DNA of 64,000 bases. Origin: Actinoplanes utahensis. GTDB lineage: Bacteria; Actinomycetota; Actinomycetes; Mycobacteriales; Micromonosporaceae. This document shows, piece by piece, positions 15,685-24,937 of this stretch. The notes below the pieces were generated by a model that saw only the letters and a program-made list of their open reading frames with translations, made no database searches and was not told the DNA's origin. The stretch lies in contig NZ_BOMZ01000083.1 of NCBI RefSeq assembly GCF_016862455.1, forward strand, positions 1 through 64,000, written 5' to 3'. The translations under genes were made by a program, and so were the position numbers. The stretch's first letter is position 1, and each line of letters begins with the position of its first letter.

Positions 15685-17667
15685 TCAGGTCGGCTCGGCG
15701 CGGAGGGATTCGGTGACGGGGTGGCGGGTGGCGAGGCGGGCCGGGATGGCGGTGAGGACGGCGACGGCGACAGCGGTCGCCAGGATCAGGGTCAGCAACT
15801 GCCAAGGGCCGGGTGAGATGGCGCGGTCGCTGTCGCCGCCGGTGGCGGTGTTGATCGCGGTGAGCAGGAGCGGGCCGCCGGGGTAGACGCCCAACACGGC
15901 GCCGGCCAGGGCGGGCAGGGTCTGTGCGGCGGCCAGGGCCAGGCTGACCTGGGCCGGAGTGGCACCCAGGGAACGGGCGAGCGCGGACGTGCGCCGGTTG
16001 TCCAGGACAGTGGCCCAGGCGATGACGACGGCGTTCACCGCGGCCAGGATCAGGAGGGTGACCGTCCACACCAGGATCGTCCGGCGCAGGGTCGCGGCCT
16101 GCGGCTCGCTGTAGCCGACGGCGTCCGGACGGGCCAGGAAGCCGGTCAGGATCAGGGCGACGTGGAGGCCGCTCACGGTCACCGCGATGCCGGCGGCGGC
16201 CAGAACGGTGCGGCGCGGGCGGCGGGCGGCGACTCGGAGGGACAGCAGCAGCGGTACGGGTAGACGCGACGACACCGCGATCAACCAGCCCGATCGGCGG
16301 GGTGGGCGGGCGGCGTCGGCCAGGGCACGGACGGTGCTGGTACGGGCGGCGCGCACGGCGGGAACGGCGGTGGCGAGGACCGCGACGGCGAGGGCCACAC
16401 CGGTCACCGTCGCCGCCGTCGGCCCCGTCATCGGCGGGATGCCCGCGCTCCCGACGAGGCCGGCGCTGGAGGCGGTGAGCAGTGGGGCGGTCAACGATCC
16501 GATCAGGAGCCCGGCTGCGGCGGCTGCCAGAGCGACCAGCAGGTGTTCGGTGAGCAGGACGGCGGCGACCACGGCCGGGGTTCCGCCGACCGCCTTGATC
16601 AGGCCGACTCGTCTGGTCCGATCCGCCATCCGGCCGCCGACCAGCACGGCCAGGCCGGCGATGGCGAGCAGGCCGAGCAGCCACGCTCCGATCATCAGCA
16701 GGATCTGGGCGTCCGCGGCGACCGCGGTGGCGTCCGCCCGAATCTCGGTCCAGGCGATGAGCCGCACCGCAGCGGGACCTCCACCGGCTGCACCCGGGAC
16801 GGCACCGTTGAAGAGCGGACCGCTCGAGGACGGATCGTCCGAGGAAGCACCCGGCGAAGAAGCACCCGGTGGGACGGAACCGGCCGAAGAAGCACCCGGT
16901 GAGACCGGATCGGTCGAGGCGGGATCACCGGCGGCGGCCGTGTTCGCGGCGATGAAGGTCCCGAGATCGCCGGGGTCGGACAGTCGCAGGCTCACCACGT
17001 ACGACGAAAGGGGTTGATCGGGGGTGACCTCACGCATGTCGGACCGGGTCAGCCAGATCAGGCCCGGATCGCGCAGCAGGCCGTCCGGGACGCGCGTGCC
17101 GGCCGCCGGCGCCGGGCCGCTCATGCAACCGGCCGTCACCAGGCAGGTGGCGCCGGGATAGGGGGCCGCGCCGGCGGTGACGGCGGTTCCGGCGACCCGG
17201 AAGGACCTGCCGTTGACGGTGACGCTGTCGCCGGTGTGCACGCCGAGCGCGTCGGCGAAGGCGGCCTCGAGCACCACGCCGCCGTCGCGGATCCAGCCGC
17301 CGTCGACGGGCTCGGGCTGGTCGACGGCGGTGGCGGCGGTGTCACGGCCGATCATCTGCACGTCCCGGGTGTGCCCGCCGGCCTCCAGTCTCCCGCCGGC
17401 GACGGGGAACGGTCCGCTGTGCGCGGCGACGCCGGGCTGCGCGGCCAGCGCTTCGAGCGTGGCGGCTCCGGCGAGGGCGACCACGTCGGGGCCGTGGGTG
17501 GCCTCCCGGGTGCTCCGGTACGGGTCGGCGGCGGCGTCGCGCAGGACCAGCCCGAGGGTCAGCGTCGTGGTCGCCGCCAGCAGGGCGAGCAGCAGGAGCG
17601 CGGCCTCGACCGGCCGGCGCCGCAGGTCACGCACGGCGAGGCGGCCGATCGCCAGGGTCCGGCTCAT
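15685..17667 (-). CDS. FtsX-like ABC transporter permease
   Basis: A 660-residue permease. Helix 1 at residues ~20-45 is followed by a large extracellular MacB-like region, a Ser/Gly/Pro-rich stretch (residues ~255-300, DNA repeats at about 16843-16905), three helices with the FtsX signature (WLLGLLAIAGLAVLVGGRMADRTRRVGLIKAVGGTPAVV), and a second three-helix FtsX block ending RNRRTSALARSLGATPAQV-like. It forms an exporter or mechanotransmission complex with the ATPase encoded immediately upstream (4-bp ATGA overlap). The low-complexity insert is unusual for the family. Substrate unknown; PadR-controlled FtsX exporters often handle antimicrobials or lipids. Confidence 0.9.
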   Translation of the reverse strand: MSRTLAIGRLAVRDLRRRPVEAALLLLALLAATTTLTLGLVLRDAAADPYRSTREATHGPDVVALAGAATLEALAAQPGVAAHSGPFPVAGGRLEAGGHTRDVQMIGRDTAATAVDQPEPVDGGWIRDGGVVLEAAFADALGVHTGDSVTVNGRSFRVAGTAVTAGAAPYPGATCLVTAGCMSGPAPAAGTRVPDGLLRDPGLIWLTRSDMREVTPDQPLSSYVVSLRLSDPGDLGTFIAANTAAAGDPASTDPVSPGASSAGSVPPGASSPGASSDDPSSSGPLFNGAVPGAAGGGPAAVRLIAWTEIRADATAVAADAQILLMIGAWLLGLLAIAGLAVLVGGRMADRTRRVGLIKAVGGTPAVVAAVLLTEHLLVALAAAAAGLLIGSLTAPLLTASSAGLVGSAGIPPMTGPTAATVTGVALAVAVLATAVPAVRAARTSTVRALADAARPPRRSGWLIAVSSRLPVPLLLSLRVAARRPRRTVLAAAGIAVTVSGLHVALILTGFLARPDAVGYSEPQAATLRRTILVWTVTLLILAAVNAVVIAWATVLDNRRTSALARSLGATPAQVSLALAAAQTLPALAGAVLGVYPGGPLLLTAINTATGGDSDRAISPGPWQLLTLILATAVAVAVLTAIPARLATRHPVTESLRAEPT

Positions 17668-18422
17668 CGGGGTCCGGCCTCCAGCCCGGTGGGAGCGTCG
17701 GCGCCGAGGCCGATCAGGTGGCCGAGGGAGGAGGTGCCGCCGGTCAGACGGGTCTCGTCGGTGAAAGCGCCGTCGCGCATGGTGATCAGCCGGTCGGCGG
17801 TGGCGGCGATCCGCGCGTCGTGAGTGACGATGATGAGGGTCTGGCCGGTGTCGTGCAGGTCCTCGAACAGGCGCAGCACGTCGAGGGTGGCGGCGCTGTC
17901 CAGGTTGCCGGTGGGCTCGTCGGCGAACACGATCGCCGGCTCGTTGACCAGGGCGCGGGCGACGGCGACGCGCTGCCGCTGCCCGCCGGACAGCGCCGAC
18001 GGCAGAAACCGGGACCGTTCGCTGAGGCCCACCCGGTCCAGCAGGTCCAGCGCGCGGCGGCGGGCCGCTCGCGTGCCGGCGCCGGCCAGGAGGGCGGGGA
18101 ACTCGACGTTCTCGGCCGCGGTCAGCTCCTCCATCAGGTGGAAGGACTGGAAGACGAAACCGATCCGGGTCCGGCGCAGCCGGGCCAGGGCCTTCTCCCC
18201 CAGGTCGTCGATGCGGCCGCCGTCCAGCCGGATCTCACCGTCGGTGGGGCGGTCGAGCCCGCCGAGCAGGTGCAGCAGGGTGGACTTGCCGCAGCCGCTG
18301 GGGCCCATCACCGCGACCGATTCGCCCGAGCCGACGTCGAGGTCGACCCGGTCGACGGCACGCAGACGGCCCGGCCCGGCGCCGTACTCCTTCAGCAATC
18401 CGCGGGCGCGGAGGAAACTCAC
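17664..18422 (-). CDS. ABC transporter ATP-binding protein (LolD/MacB type)
   Basis: A 252-residue nucleotide-binding subunit: Walker A GPSGCGKST, Q-loop FVFQSFHLMEELTAAENVE, signature LSGGQRQRVAVARAL, Walker B IVFADEPTGNLDS and switch His in IIVTHDARIA. The EPTGNLDS form is typical of the ATPases that partner FtsX-like permeases, and the next gene encodes that partner. The GTG start at 18422 overlaps the stop of the PadR gene, so regulator, ATPase and permease form one operon. Confidence 0.95.
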   Translation of the reverse strand: MSFLRARGLLKEYGAGPGRLRAVDRVDLDVGSGESVAVMGPSGCGKSTLLHLLGGLDRPTDGEIRLDGGRIDDLGEKALARLRRTRIGFVFQSFHLMEELTAAENVEFPALLAGAGTRAARRRALDLLDRVGLSERSRFLPSALSGGQRQRVAVARALVNEPAIVFADEPTGNLDSAATLDVLRLFEDLHDTGQTLIIVTHDARIAATADRLITMRDGAFTDETRLTGGTSSLGHLIGLGADAPTGLEAGPR

Positions 18423-18949
18423 GGTCGGCTCCTTCGTCGAGTCCAGTGCTGTTCACAGGCGTCGAGCCAGCGCAGGTCCGCCTGCAACCGGAGCACGACG
18501 CCCTCCAGCAGCAGGGCCGCGGCCGGATCACGGCCCGCCTCGTCCATGGCGGCGCGCTGGGCGTCCCGCAGCCGGCGCAGCAGCTCACGCCGTTGCGTGT
18601 CGACGACGGTCAGCGGGTCGGCGAGCCCGGCGGCGGCCGCCGCGACCAGCTTGAGATGGAACTCGGCCAGATCCGGCCGGGGCCAGCTCACCTCGGCGAT
18701 CCACTCGGCGACACGCTGCTGGCCGTCGGGGGTCAGCGCGTAGACCTTGCGGTCGTTGCGGTCCGGGCCGTCGGTGGGCCGCTCGGCGGCGAGCAGCCCG
18801 GCCTTCTCCAGGCGGGCGAGGGTGACGTAGATGTGGCCGGCGTTCATCCCGTCACCGAGCGGCCCGAGCGCCTCCCGGAGGCGGGCCCGCAGCTCATAGC
18901 CGTGGGACGGCTCCTTGGCGAGCATCGCCAGAACGACCTCTTGCTGCAC
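18419..18949 (-). CDS. PadR-family transcriptional regulator
   Basis: A 176-residue regulator. The winged-helix PadR domain covers residues 1-90 (VVLAMLAKEPSHGYELRARL, GHIYVTLARLEKAGLL, KVYALTPDGQQRV), followed by the helical C-terminal dimerisation domain (AEFHLKLVAAAAAG, RRLRDAQRAAMDEAG). Starts with GTG at 18949 behind GGGGGCGCT. First gene of the operon with the ABC pair; PadR proteins usually repress such exporters and themselves and are released by the exported compound. A matching inverted repeat lies 10-36 bp upstream. Confidence 0.92.
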   Translation of the reverse strand: MQQEVVLAMLAKEPSHGYELRARLREALGPLGDGMNAGHIYVTLARLEKAGLLAAERPTDGPDRNDRKVYALTPDGQQRVAEWIAEVSWPRPDLAEFHLKLVAAAAAGLADPLTVVDTQRRELLRRLRDAQRAAMDEAGRDPAAALLLEGVVLRLQADLRWLDACEQHWTRRRSRP

Positions 18950-18958
18950 AGCGCCCCC

Positions 18959-18985
18959 TAACGGTTATCCCCTACCTAACCGTTA
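18959..18985. promoter_or_regulatory. Putative PadR operator
   Basis: TAACGGTTA (18959-18967) and TAACCGTTA (18977-18985) form a perfect 9-bp inverted repeat; each half also extends as a direct repeat through TTATCCCC with an 18-bp period. It sits directly upstream of the PadR start, where autorepression is expected. Confidence 0.65.
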
Positions 18986-19129
18986 TCCCCACCGTCGGTC
19001 AACCCCTGCGGTGGTACGGGCCACGCGACGTCCCGTGACTCCCCGCGGCCACGGCAGGCGTTTCCGCACGACCGTCCCCCGGTGCCGCTCATGCCTGCCC
19101 CTCCCGGTCACGGCGAACCGGGCCGCGGG

Positions 19130-19774
19130 TCAGCGGAGGACGGGGTAGAGCAGGCCGGTGGCGCACGCGCCGACCAGGGCGCCGGCCAGGACCTGCGCCG
19201 TGGTGTGGTCGCCGAGCCGGACCCGGGACCAGCCGACCGCGGCGGCCGGCGGCCAGGTGGCCAGCAGCGCCCAGCCGAAGACGACCGTGAAGGTGACCGC
19301 GACGCCGGCGGCGACGAGGGCGTGGATGGAGATCTTCCAGCGGGCCAGCAGGGTGATCGGGGTGGCGACGACCAGGGCGGCGGCCATGCAGGCGATCAGG
19401 GCGAGCAGGTCGCGTGGGGCGCCCACGGCGGCGAGGGCGGCCGTGCCGGAGGCGGTGGAACCCAGGCAGACCAGCAGTGGCAGGGTCCGCTGGGCACGGT
19501 CGCCGACGTGCCGGTCGGTCCAGGAGCCGCGCCGGACGCCGCGCAGGATGTAGGCGATCGGCAGGAAACTGGCGGCAGCCGCGGCGATCACACCCATGAT
19601 CAGTGCGGACAGCGCGGAGTCGGCGGAGGCCCAGGCGACCGCGAGCAGCACCACGGCCACCAGCACCGCCGGCGACAGGACCTCGGTGAGCAGTCTCGCC
19701 ACCCGGTCCGCGGTCGTGACCTGCTGCTTCTCCGTCACGCGGCCGGCATGTGAGGTCGCCATGACGTCGATCAT
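19130..19774 (-). CDS. PAP2-like membrane phosphatase
   Basis: A 214-residue protein with about six hydrophobic helices. The C-terminal half carries diverged phosphatidic-acid-phosphatase motifs: RWKISIHA in place of PSGH and SRVRLGDHTTAQVLAGALVG in place of SRxxxGxHxxxDVxxG, which keeps the Arg and His of motif 3. The location would be the cytoplasmic membrane, with a prenyl- or phosphatidyl-phosphate as substrate. The start is uncertain (ATG 19774 or 19762). A weak hairpin (19103-19122) follows its stop. Monocistronic. Confidence 0.72.
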   Translation of the reverse strand: MIDVMATSHAGRVTEKQQVTTADRVARLLTEVLSPAVLVAVVLLAVAWASADSALSALIMGVIAAAAASFLPIAYILRGVRRGSWTDRHVGDRAQRTLPLLVCLGSTASGTAALAAVGAPRDLLALIACMAAALVVATPITLLARWKISIHALVAAGVAVTFTVVFGWALLATWPPAAAVGWSRVRLGDHTTAQVLAGALVGACATGLLYPVLR

Positions 19775-19812
19775 CGCAAATCCGGAGCCCGCGCCGTCAG
19801 CGGCCCCGACGG

Positions 19813-19969
19813 GCCGCCGGCCGTACGGCAGGACCACCGGCCGGCAGCCGTGACAGACCCGGCCGCCGGCCGTGCGGCAGAACCCGGGCCGGCAAGCCGT
19901 GACAGGCCCGGCCGACGGCCGTACGACAGAACCGCCGGCCGACAGCCGTGACAGACCCGGCCGCCGGCC
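19813..19969. repeat. 49-bp tandem repeat, 3.2 units
   Basis: Three 49-bp units (19813-19861, 19862-19910, 19911-19959) plus the first 10 bp of a fourth, each GCCG(C/A)CGGCCGT...CAGCCGTGACAG(A/G)CCCG, about 85-90 per cent alike. The unit is not a multiple of three and lies in the 298-bp gap between two divergent genes. Each unit contains the near-palindrome GGCCGTACGGC or a variant. Confidence 0.85.
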
Positions 19970-20072
19970 GGCGGAACGCCCCGGGGACGCCCGACGATCG
20001 TGGGGACGGTACGGGTGGGCGTACCGGCGAGGATCTTGACCGTGGGGATCGGGCCGTAAGAGGCTCGCGGGC

Positions 20073-21227
20073 ATGAAGCGCTCACTGCCCGCGGCGGCGA
20101 TCTTCCTGGCGGCGCTCTGCCTGCGGCCCGCGATCACGGCGGTCGGGCCGCTGTTGCCGCAGATCAGTGCCGAGGAAGGGCTCGAGGAGGCGGCGCAGGG
20201 CCTGCTCGGTGCGCTGCCGTTGCTGGCGTTCGCGCTGGTGTCGCCGCAGGTGCACCGGATCTCCGGGCGCCTCGGGATGGAACGGGCGGTGCTCGCCGCG
20301 CTCGTCGTGCTGGCGGCCGGGACGGTCGCCCGGTCGTACACCGGGGCGGCCGGGCTCTGGACCGGGACCGTGGTGATCGGGTGCGCGATCGCGGTCGGCA
20401 ACGTGCTGGTCCCGGCGATCGTGAAACGGGACTTCACCGCGAACGTGTCGCGGGCCACCGGGTTCTACACGGCGTTCATCACGATCGCGGCGTCGCTGGC
20501 GTCGGCGGTGGCGGTGCCGATCGCCGACGCCGTGGACTGGCGGCTGTCGCTGGCGGTGTGGGCGGCGCCGGCGGTGCTCGTCGCGGTGGCCTGGGCGCCG
20601 CGGGCCACGGACGCGCCGCACGTCGAGCCGGTCCGGGGCGGCGGCGAGGAGGCGGTCTGGCGGCAGCGGCGGGCCTGGCTGATCACGGCGTTCATGGGGT
20701 TGCAGTCGACGTGCTTCTACGTGCTGGTCACCTGGCTGCCGACGATCGAGGTGGCCGACGGGGTGTCGGAGCGTACGGCGGGGCTGCACCTGTTCCTGTT
20801 CCAGGGGATGGGGATCCTCGGCGGGCTGGCGATCCCGGTGCTGCTGCGGGACCCGGGCCGGCGGGCGGTGGGCGCGGCGGCGGCGAGCCTGCCGGTGGTG
20901 GTCGCGGTGTCCGGGCTGCTGACGGCGCCGGGCCTGGCCGTGCTGTGGGTGGCGATCGCCGGGCTCGGGCAGGGGGCGGCGCTGGTCACGGCGCTGACGC
21001 TGATCAGCCTCGGCGGGCGGACCCCGGCGGGGACGACACGGTTGTCGGGAATGGCGCAGTCGCTCGGGTACCTGTTGGCGGCGGCCGGGCCGGTGGCCGC
21101 GGGGATCCTCGCCGAACGGACCGGCGCCTGGCAGGCCACCCTGGTGATGGTCGCCGGGCTGGGGTTGCTGCAGACGGCCGCCGGCGCGGCGGCGGGCCGG
21201 CCGGCGGTCATAGGATCGCGATCATGA
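20073..21227 (+). CDS. CynX/NimT-like MFS transporter
   Basis: A 384-residue twelve-helix major facilitator. The N-terminus LRPAITAVGPLLPQI and the segment SRATGFYTAFITIAASLASAVAVPIAD place it in the CynX/NimT branch (cyanate and 2-nitroimidazole transporters), although actual substrates in actinobacteria are not known. ATG 20073 has only a modest ribosome site. Its last codons overlap the ATG of the alcohol dehydrogenase (ATGA), suggesting that transporter and enzyme work on the same or related compounds. Confidence 0.87.
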   Translation: MKRSLPAAAIFLAALCLRPAITAVGPLLPQISAEEGLEEAAQGLLGALPLLAFALVSPQVHRISGRLGMERAVLAALVVLAAGTVARSYTGAAGLWTGTVVIGCAIAVGNVLVPAIVKRDFTANVSRATGFYTAFITIAASLASAVAVPIADAVDWRLSLAVWAAPAVLVAVAWAPRATDAPHVEPVRGGGEEAVWRQRRAWLITAFMGLQSTCFYVLVTWLPTIEVADGVSERTAGLHLFLFQGMGILGGLAIPVLLRDPGRRAVGAAAASLPVVVAVSGLLTAPGLAVLWVAIAGLGQGAALVTALTLISLGGRTPAGTTRLSGMAQSLGYLLAAAGPVAAGILAERTGAWQATLVMVAGLGLLQTAAGAAAGRPAVIGSRS

Positions 21228-22231
21228 TGCGTGCGCTGGTGCTGACCGGACCCGGCACGGCGGAGGTACGGGAGGTGCCGGAGCCGGTGGCCGCGGCCGG
21301 CCAGGTGGTCGTGGACGTCGAACGGGCCGGGGTCTGCGGGACCGATGTGGAACTGTTCACCGGCGAGATGAGCTACCTGCACACCGGGGTGGCCTCCTAT
21401 CCGCTGCGGCCCGGCCACGAATGGTCCGGGACGGTGACGGCGACCGGCCCGGGCGTCGACGAGTCCTGGCTGGGGCGGCGGGTCACCGGGGACACCATGA
21501 TCGGTTGCGGTCGCTGCCGCCGGTGCCACGGCGGGCGGCATCACGTCTGCCCCGAGCGGCACGAGCTCGGGATCCGGGACGGGCTGCCGGGGGCGCTCGC
21601 GGAGCGGCTGGCGTTTCCGGCCGCCTACCTGCACGCGCTGCCGGACGGGCTGGACGCGGTCACCGGAGCGCTCGTCGAACCGGCCGGGAACGCGCACCGC
21701 TGCGTGGAAGCGGCCGCCCTCACCGCCGGGGAACGGTTGCTGGTCCTCGGAACCGGGACGATCGGGCTGCTCACGGCGATGCTCGCACGAGGGCGCGGGT
21801 GGGAGGTGCACCTGCTCGCGGAGGATCCGGGGTTCGCCCGGTCGCTCGGGTTCGACCGGACGTGGCGGCGTGGGGAGCTTCCGGATCTGCCGTGGGACGC
21901 GGTGGTGGACGCGTCGAACTCACCGGTGCTGCCGGGGCTGGCGGTGGAACTGGTGGATCCCGGGCGACGGGTGGTCTACATCGGTCTCGCCGGCTCGCCC
22001 AGCGTGATCGACACCCGGGAGGTGGTGCTCAAGGACGTGACGGCGGTCGGGATCCTCGGCGCGTCGGCGGGGCTGGCGCCCGCGATCGCGGCCTTCGCCG
22101 CGGGAACGATGGATCCGCGGTCGCTGGTCGCGGCCACGGTCGGGCTCGACGAGGCGGCCGGCGTGCTCGCCGGCCGGCGCCCGGCCGGCGCGTCGGCGGC
22201 GCCGAAGATCCTGATCGACCCGGCTCGCTGA
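21224..22231 (+). CDS. Zinc-dependent alcohol dehydrogenase (MDR family)
   Basis: A 335-residue medium-chain dehydrogenase. The catalytic-zinc residues are Cys38 (GVCGTD) and His65-Glu66 (GHEW), and the structural-zinc lobe is present (CGRCRRCHGGRHHVC). The nucleotide fold is LVLGTGTIGLL; the residues after strand beta-2 do not settle NAD versus NADP. Resembles threonine/sorbitol-dehydrogenase-like enzymes. It is translationally coupled to the MFS gene and convergent with the LAL regulator, 9 bp between stops. Confidence 0.9.
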   Translation: MMRALVLTGPGTAEVREVPEPVAAAGQVVVDVERAGVCGTDVELFTGEMSYLHTGVASYPLRPGHEWSGTVTATGPGVDESWLGRRVTGDTMIGCGRCRRCHGGRHHVCPERHELGIRDGLPGALAERLAFPAAYLHALPDGLDAVTGALVEPAGNAHRCVEAAALTAGERLLVLGTGTIGLLTAMLARGRGWEVHLLAEDPGFARSLGFDRTWRRGELPDLPWDAVVDASNSPVLPGLAVELVDPGRRVVYIGLAGSPSVIDTREVVLKDVTAVGILGASAGLAPAIAAFAAGTMDPRSLVAATVGLDEAAGVLAGRRPAGASAAPKILIDPAR

Positions 22232-22240
22232 CCGCGCCGA

Positions 22241-24937
22241 TCACGGGTTGCCGATGTGGGCGCCCACCTCGGTACGCGACGACACGCCGAGTTTGCGCAG
22301 GATGCTGGAGACGTGGACGGCCGCGGTCCGCGGTGAGATGTAGAGGCGGCGGGCCAGCTCGCTGTTGGTGAGACCGTCACTGACCAGCAGCGCCACCTCC
22401 CGTTCCCGCGGCGTCAGCGCTCCCGCCCCGGCGGCCCCGCCGGCCGGCGCCATCCCGAGCTGGGCCCGCACCCGTTCCAGCTGGGCGGCCCGCCAGCCGC
22501 CCCACTGGGCGAGCAGCGTCCCCGCCGCTTCGGCGTGCGCCGCGGCCTCGGCGTCCCGGCCGGTGGCGATCAGACAGCGCGCCGCCCCGACCCGTACGCT
22601 GCCCCGCGCCGCCGGCCCGAGGATGTGCGCCTCGGTGATCGACAGATATCCGGCGAGGGCTTCGGCGTGCCGGCCGTGCGCTTCGGCGACCTGGGCGTCG
22701 ACGAGGGTCCGGTAGGCGTCCCACACCTCGGCGTCGAGCAGGTCCGCGGCGAACCGGTCGAGCCGGGGCGCGGGCAGGCCGATCTCCAGGGCGGCGGAGA
22801 TCAGGTCGTGGGCCTGTTCGCCGCTGCGCCACGGCTGCCCGGCCAGGGCGGTGTGCAGGTCGCCGAGGGCGGCTTCGGCGCGCGGCAGGTCGCCCTGGCG
22901 GCAGGCCAGGTGGAAGGTGAGGCCGGGGATGGTGGGCGGCGGGTTGTTCGGCAGCGCCGCCAGGTCGGTGATCAGCTGCTCGACCCGGTCCAGACGGCCG
23001 GCCTCCAGATAGAGGCCGGCCAGGAACACCGCGTGGTAGTCGGCCCAGCGGCCCCGGCGCTGGAAGCCGCGGTCCTGGTCGCGGCCCTCCTCGAGGGCGG
23101 CGATGGCGGCCGTCAGGTCGCCGGCGCGGACGGCGAGCCGGGCCCGGCCCTGGAAGTAGGTGGCGACGGCGAGGGATTCCAGGCCGGCCCGCTCGGCGGC
23201 GGCCCGCATCCGTTCGAGGGTTTCGGCGTGCTCGGCCGGGGAGGCCGGCGGCTCGCCCTGGACGAGGGCGTTGAGGGCGCGGGCGGCCAGCACCCACTCC
23301 CCCGCCTTCTCCGCCTCGTCGACGAGGCCGGACAGGATCCGCCGGCCCTCGACCGCGCCCTGCGGCCGTTCGACCAGGGTGGAGCCCTTCTCGACGAGGG
23401 CGGCCAGGCGGACCGCGGGCAGGTCGAACTCGTCGGCCAGTTCGAGCGCGCCGTCGGCCCAGCGCAGCGCCGTGTCGAGTTCGTCGCGCAGGTAGGCGGA
23501 CTGGGCGATCGCGGTCATCGCGCGGGCCTGGTCGGCGCCGGGCGGCAGTTGCGCGATGAGCGTCTCGATGTCCTCGGTGAGGGCGCGCATCTCGCTGGTC
23601 TCCCGGGACTCCCAGGCGACACGGACCAGCAGGTAGAGCGATTCGGCGCGTTCGGTGCTGGTGCCGGCCAGGTCACGCCAGCGCCGGCCGTGGCGCAGCG
23701 CGTCGTCGAGGAGCCCGGCCAGCCAGGCGGCGCGGGCCGCGTACGCCAGCAGCTCGGGGTCGTCGGGAATCTCGTCGAGGCCCATCTCGGCCAGCTGCAA
23801 CGCCTGGTAGGCGGAGCCGATGGACAGGTAGAGGGCGGCGCCGCGGCGGGCGGCGGCGACCATGTCGTCGTACCGCCCGGCGCCGCAGGCGTGGTGTGCC
23901 ACCAGGGCCGGGTCGGAGGAGCCGCCGCGCAGCAGCACGTCGAGCGCGGTCTCGTGCAGGCGGCGCCGCTGGCGGCCGAGCAGCTGCCCGGCGATCGCCT
24001 CACGGACCAGCGCGTGCCGGAACGCGAACTCGTCCACCCCGGACTCCACCAGCACACCCCGGGTGACCAGGTCGCGCAGCACCGCGATCAGCTCGTCCTC
24101 GCCGGCGCCGGTGACGTCGGCGAGCAGGTCGAACATGATGCGGTGGCCGAGGACGGTGGCGGCCTCGACGATGCGGTGGCTGACCGGGTCCAGGTCGTCG
24201 ACCTGGCGGCGGAGAACCTCGGCGAGGCTCCACGGCAGCGGCTGTTCGACGAGGGCCTGGACGTCGTACCCCGGCAGGGCCCGGAGGAGCTCCTCCAGGA
24301 AGAAGGGGTTGCCGCCGGTGCGGTGGTGCAGCGCCGTCGCGGCGCGCAGTGGCGCGGGCGCCCCGGTCGCGGCGGCGAGCAGGGCCGCGGTCTGCGACGG
24401 GGTGAGACGATCGAGGCGTACGTGCGTGACGGCGTGCCGGCGTTCCATCCGGGCGAGCAGACCGGCGACGGGTTGCCGGCGGGTCACCTCGTCCGGCCGG
24501 TACGTCCCGATCACCAGGCGGGGCCCGCGCTGGTCGGCGATCCGCTCGAACAGGGCGGCGCTCTCCGAGTCGGCCCAGTGCAGATCCTCGAAGACGATCA
24601 CGGCGGGCGCGTCGCCGATCAGGTCGTTCAGCACGGCGAGGCCGGTGTGCAGGCGCTCGACCGGGCTGCAGGCCGGGTCGGCGAGGCCGGCGAGCTGCTC
24701 CTCGTCGACTTCGGGGCGGCCGTCGATGGCGTCCAGGAGCACCTCGTACGGCCGGGCGAGAGATCCCGGCTCGGCCTGCCCCACCAGCACCACCGTCTCG
24801 GCCGGCAGGGTGTCCAGCAGCTCCTGGACCAGGCGTGTCTTGCCGATGCCGGGCTCGCCCGCGATGATCGCGACGGCTGGTTCCCGTTCGGCGGCGAGCC
24901 GCGCCAGGCGGCGCAGCTCGCCGTCCCTGCCGATCAT
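22241..24937 (-). CDS. LAL-type LuxR regulator with AAA ATPase domain
   Basis: An 898-residue large ATP-binding LuxR regulator (MalT-like STAND architecture). N-terminal ATPase: Walker A GEPGIGKT (residues 27-34), Walker B AVIVFEDLHWAD, then NACHT-like helical region, a long TPR-like helical section, and a C-terminal LuxR HTH (LTPREREVALLVSDGLTNSELARRLYISPRTAAVHVSSILRKLGV). I start it at ATG 24937 rather than GTG 24970 because this ATG overlaps the stop of a small upstream gene as TGATG, a standard coupling arrangement. LAL proteins are usually pathway activators; the inducer and targets are unknown. Confidence 0.92.
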   Translation of the reverse strand: MIGRDGELRRLARLAAEREPAVAIIAGEPGIGKTRLVQELLDTLPAETVVLVGQAEPGSLARPYEVLLDAIDGRPEVDEEQLAGLADPACSPVERLHTGLAVLNDLIGDAPAVIVFEDLHWADSESAALFERIADQRGPRLVIGTYRPDEVTRRQPVAGLLARMERRHAVTHVRLDRLTPSQTAALLAAATGAPAPLRAATALHHRTGGNPFFLEELLRALPGYDVQALVEQPLPWSLAEVLRRQVDDLDPVSHRIVEAATVLGHRIMFDLLADVTGAGEDELIAVLRDLVTRGVLVESGVDEFAFRHALVREAIAGQLLGRQRRRLHETALDVLLRGGSSDPALVAHHACGAGRYDDMVAAARRGAALYLSIGSAYQALQLAEMGLDEIPDDPELLAYAARAAWLAGLLDDALRHGRRWRDLAGTSTERAESLYLLVRVAWESRETSEMRALTEDIETLIAQLPPGADQARAMTAIAQSAYLRDELDTALRWADGALELADEFDLPAVRLAALVEKGSTLVERPQGAVEGRRILSGLVDEAEKAGEWVLAARALNALVQGEPPASPAEHAETLERMRAAAERAGLESLAVATYFQGRARLAVRAGDLTAAIAALEEGRDQDRGFQRRGRWADYHAVFLAGLYLEAGRLDRVEQLITDLAALPNNPPPTIPGLTFHLACRQGDLPRAEAALGDLHTALAGQPWRSGEQAHDLISAALEIGLPAPRLDRFAADLLDAEVWDAYRTLVDAQVAEAHGRHAEALAGYLSITEAHILGPAARGSVRVGAARCLIATGRDAEAAAHAEAAGTLLAQWGGWRAAQLERVRAQLGMAPAGGAAGAGALTPREREVALLVSDGLTNSELARRLYISPRTAAVHVSSILRKLGVSSRTEVGAHIGNP

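Noticed and set aside
19813..19969. CRISPR array
   Set aside because: Units are directly adjacent with no spacers between them and no cas genes are present.
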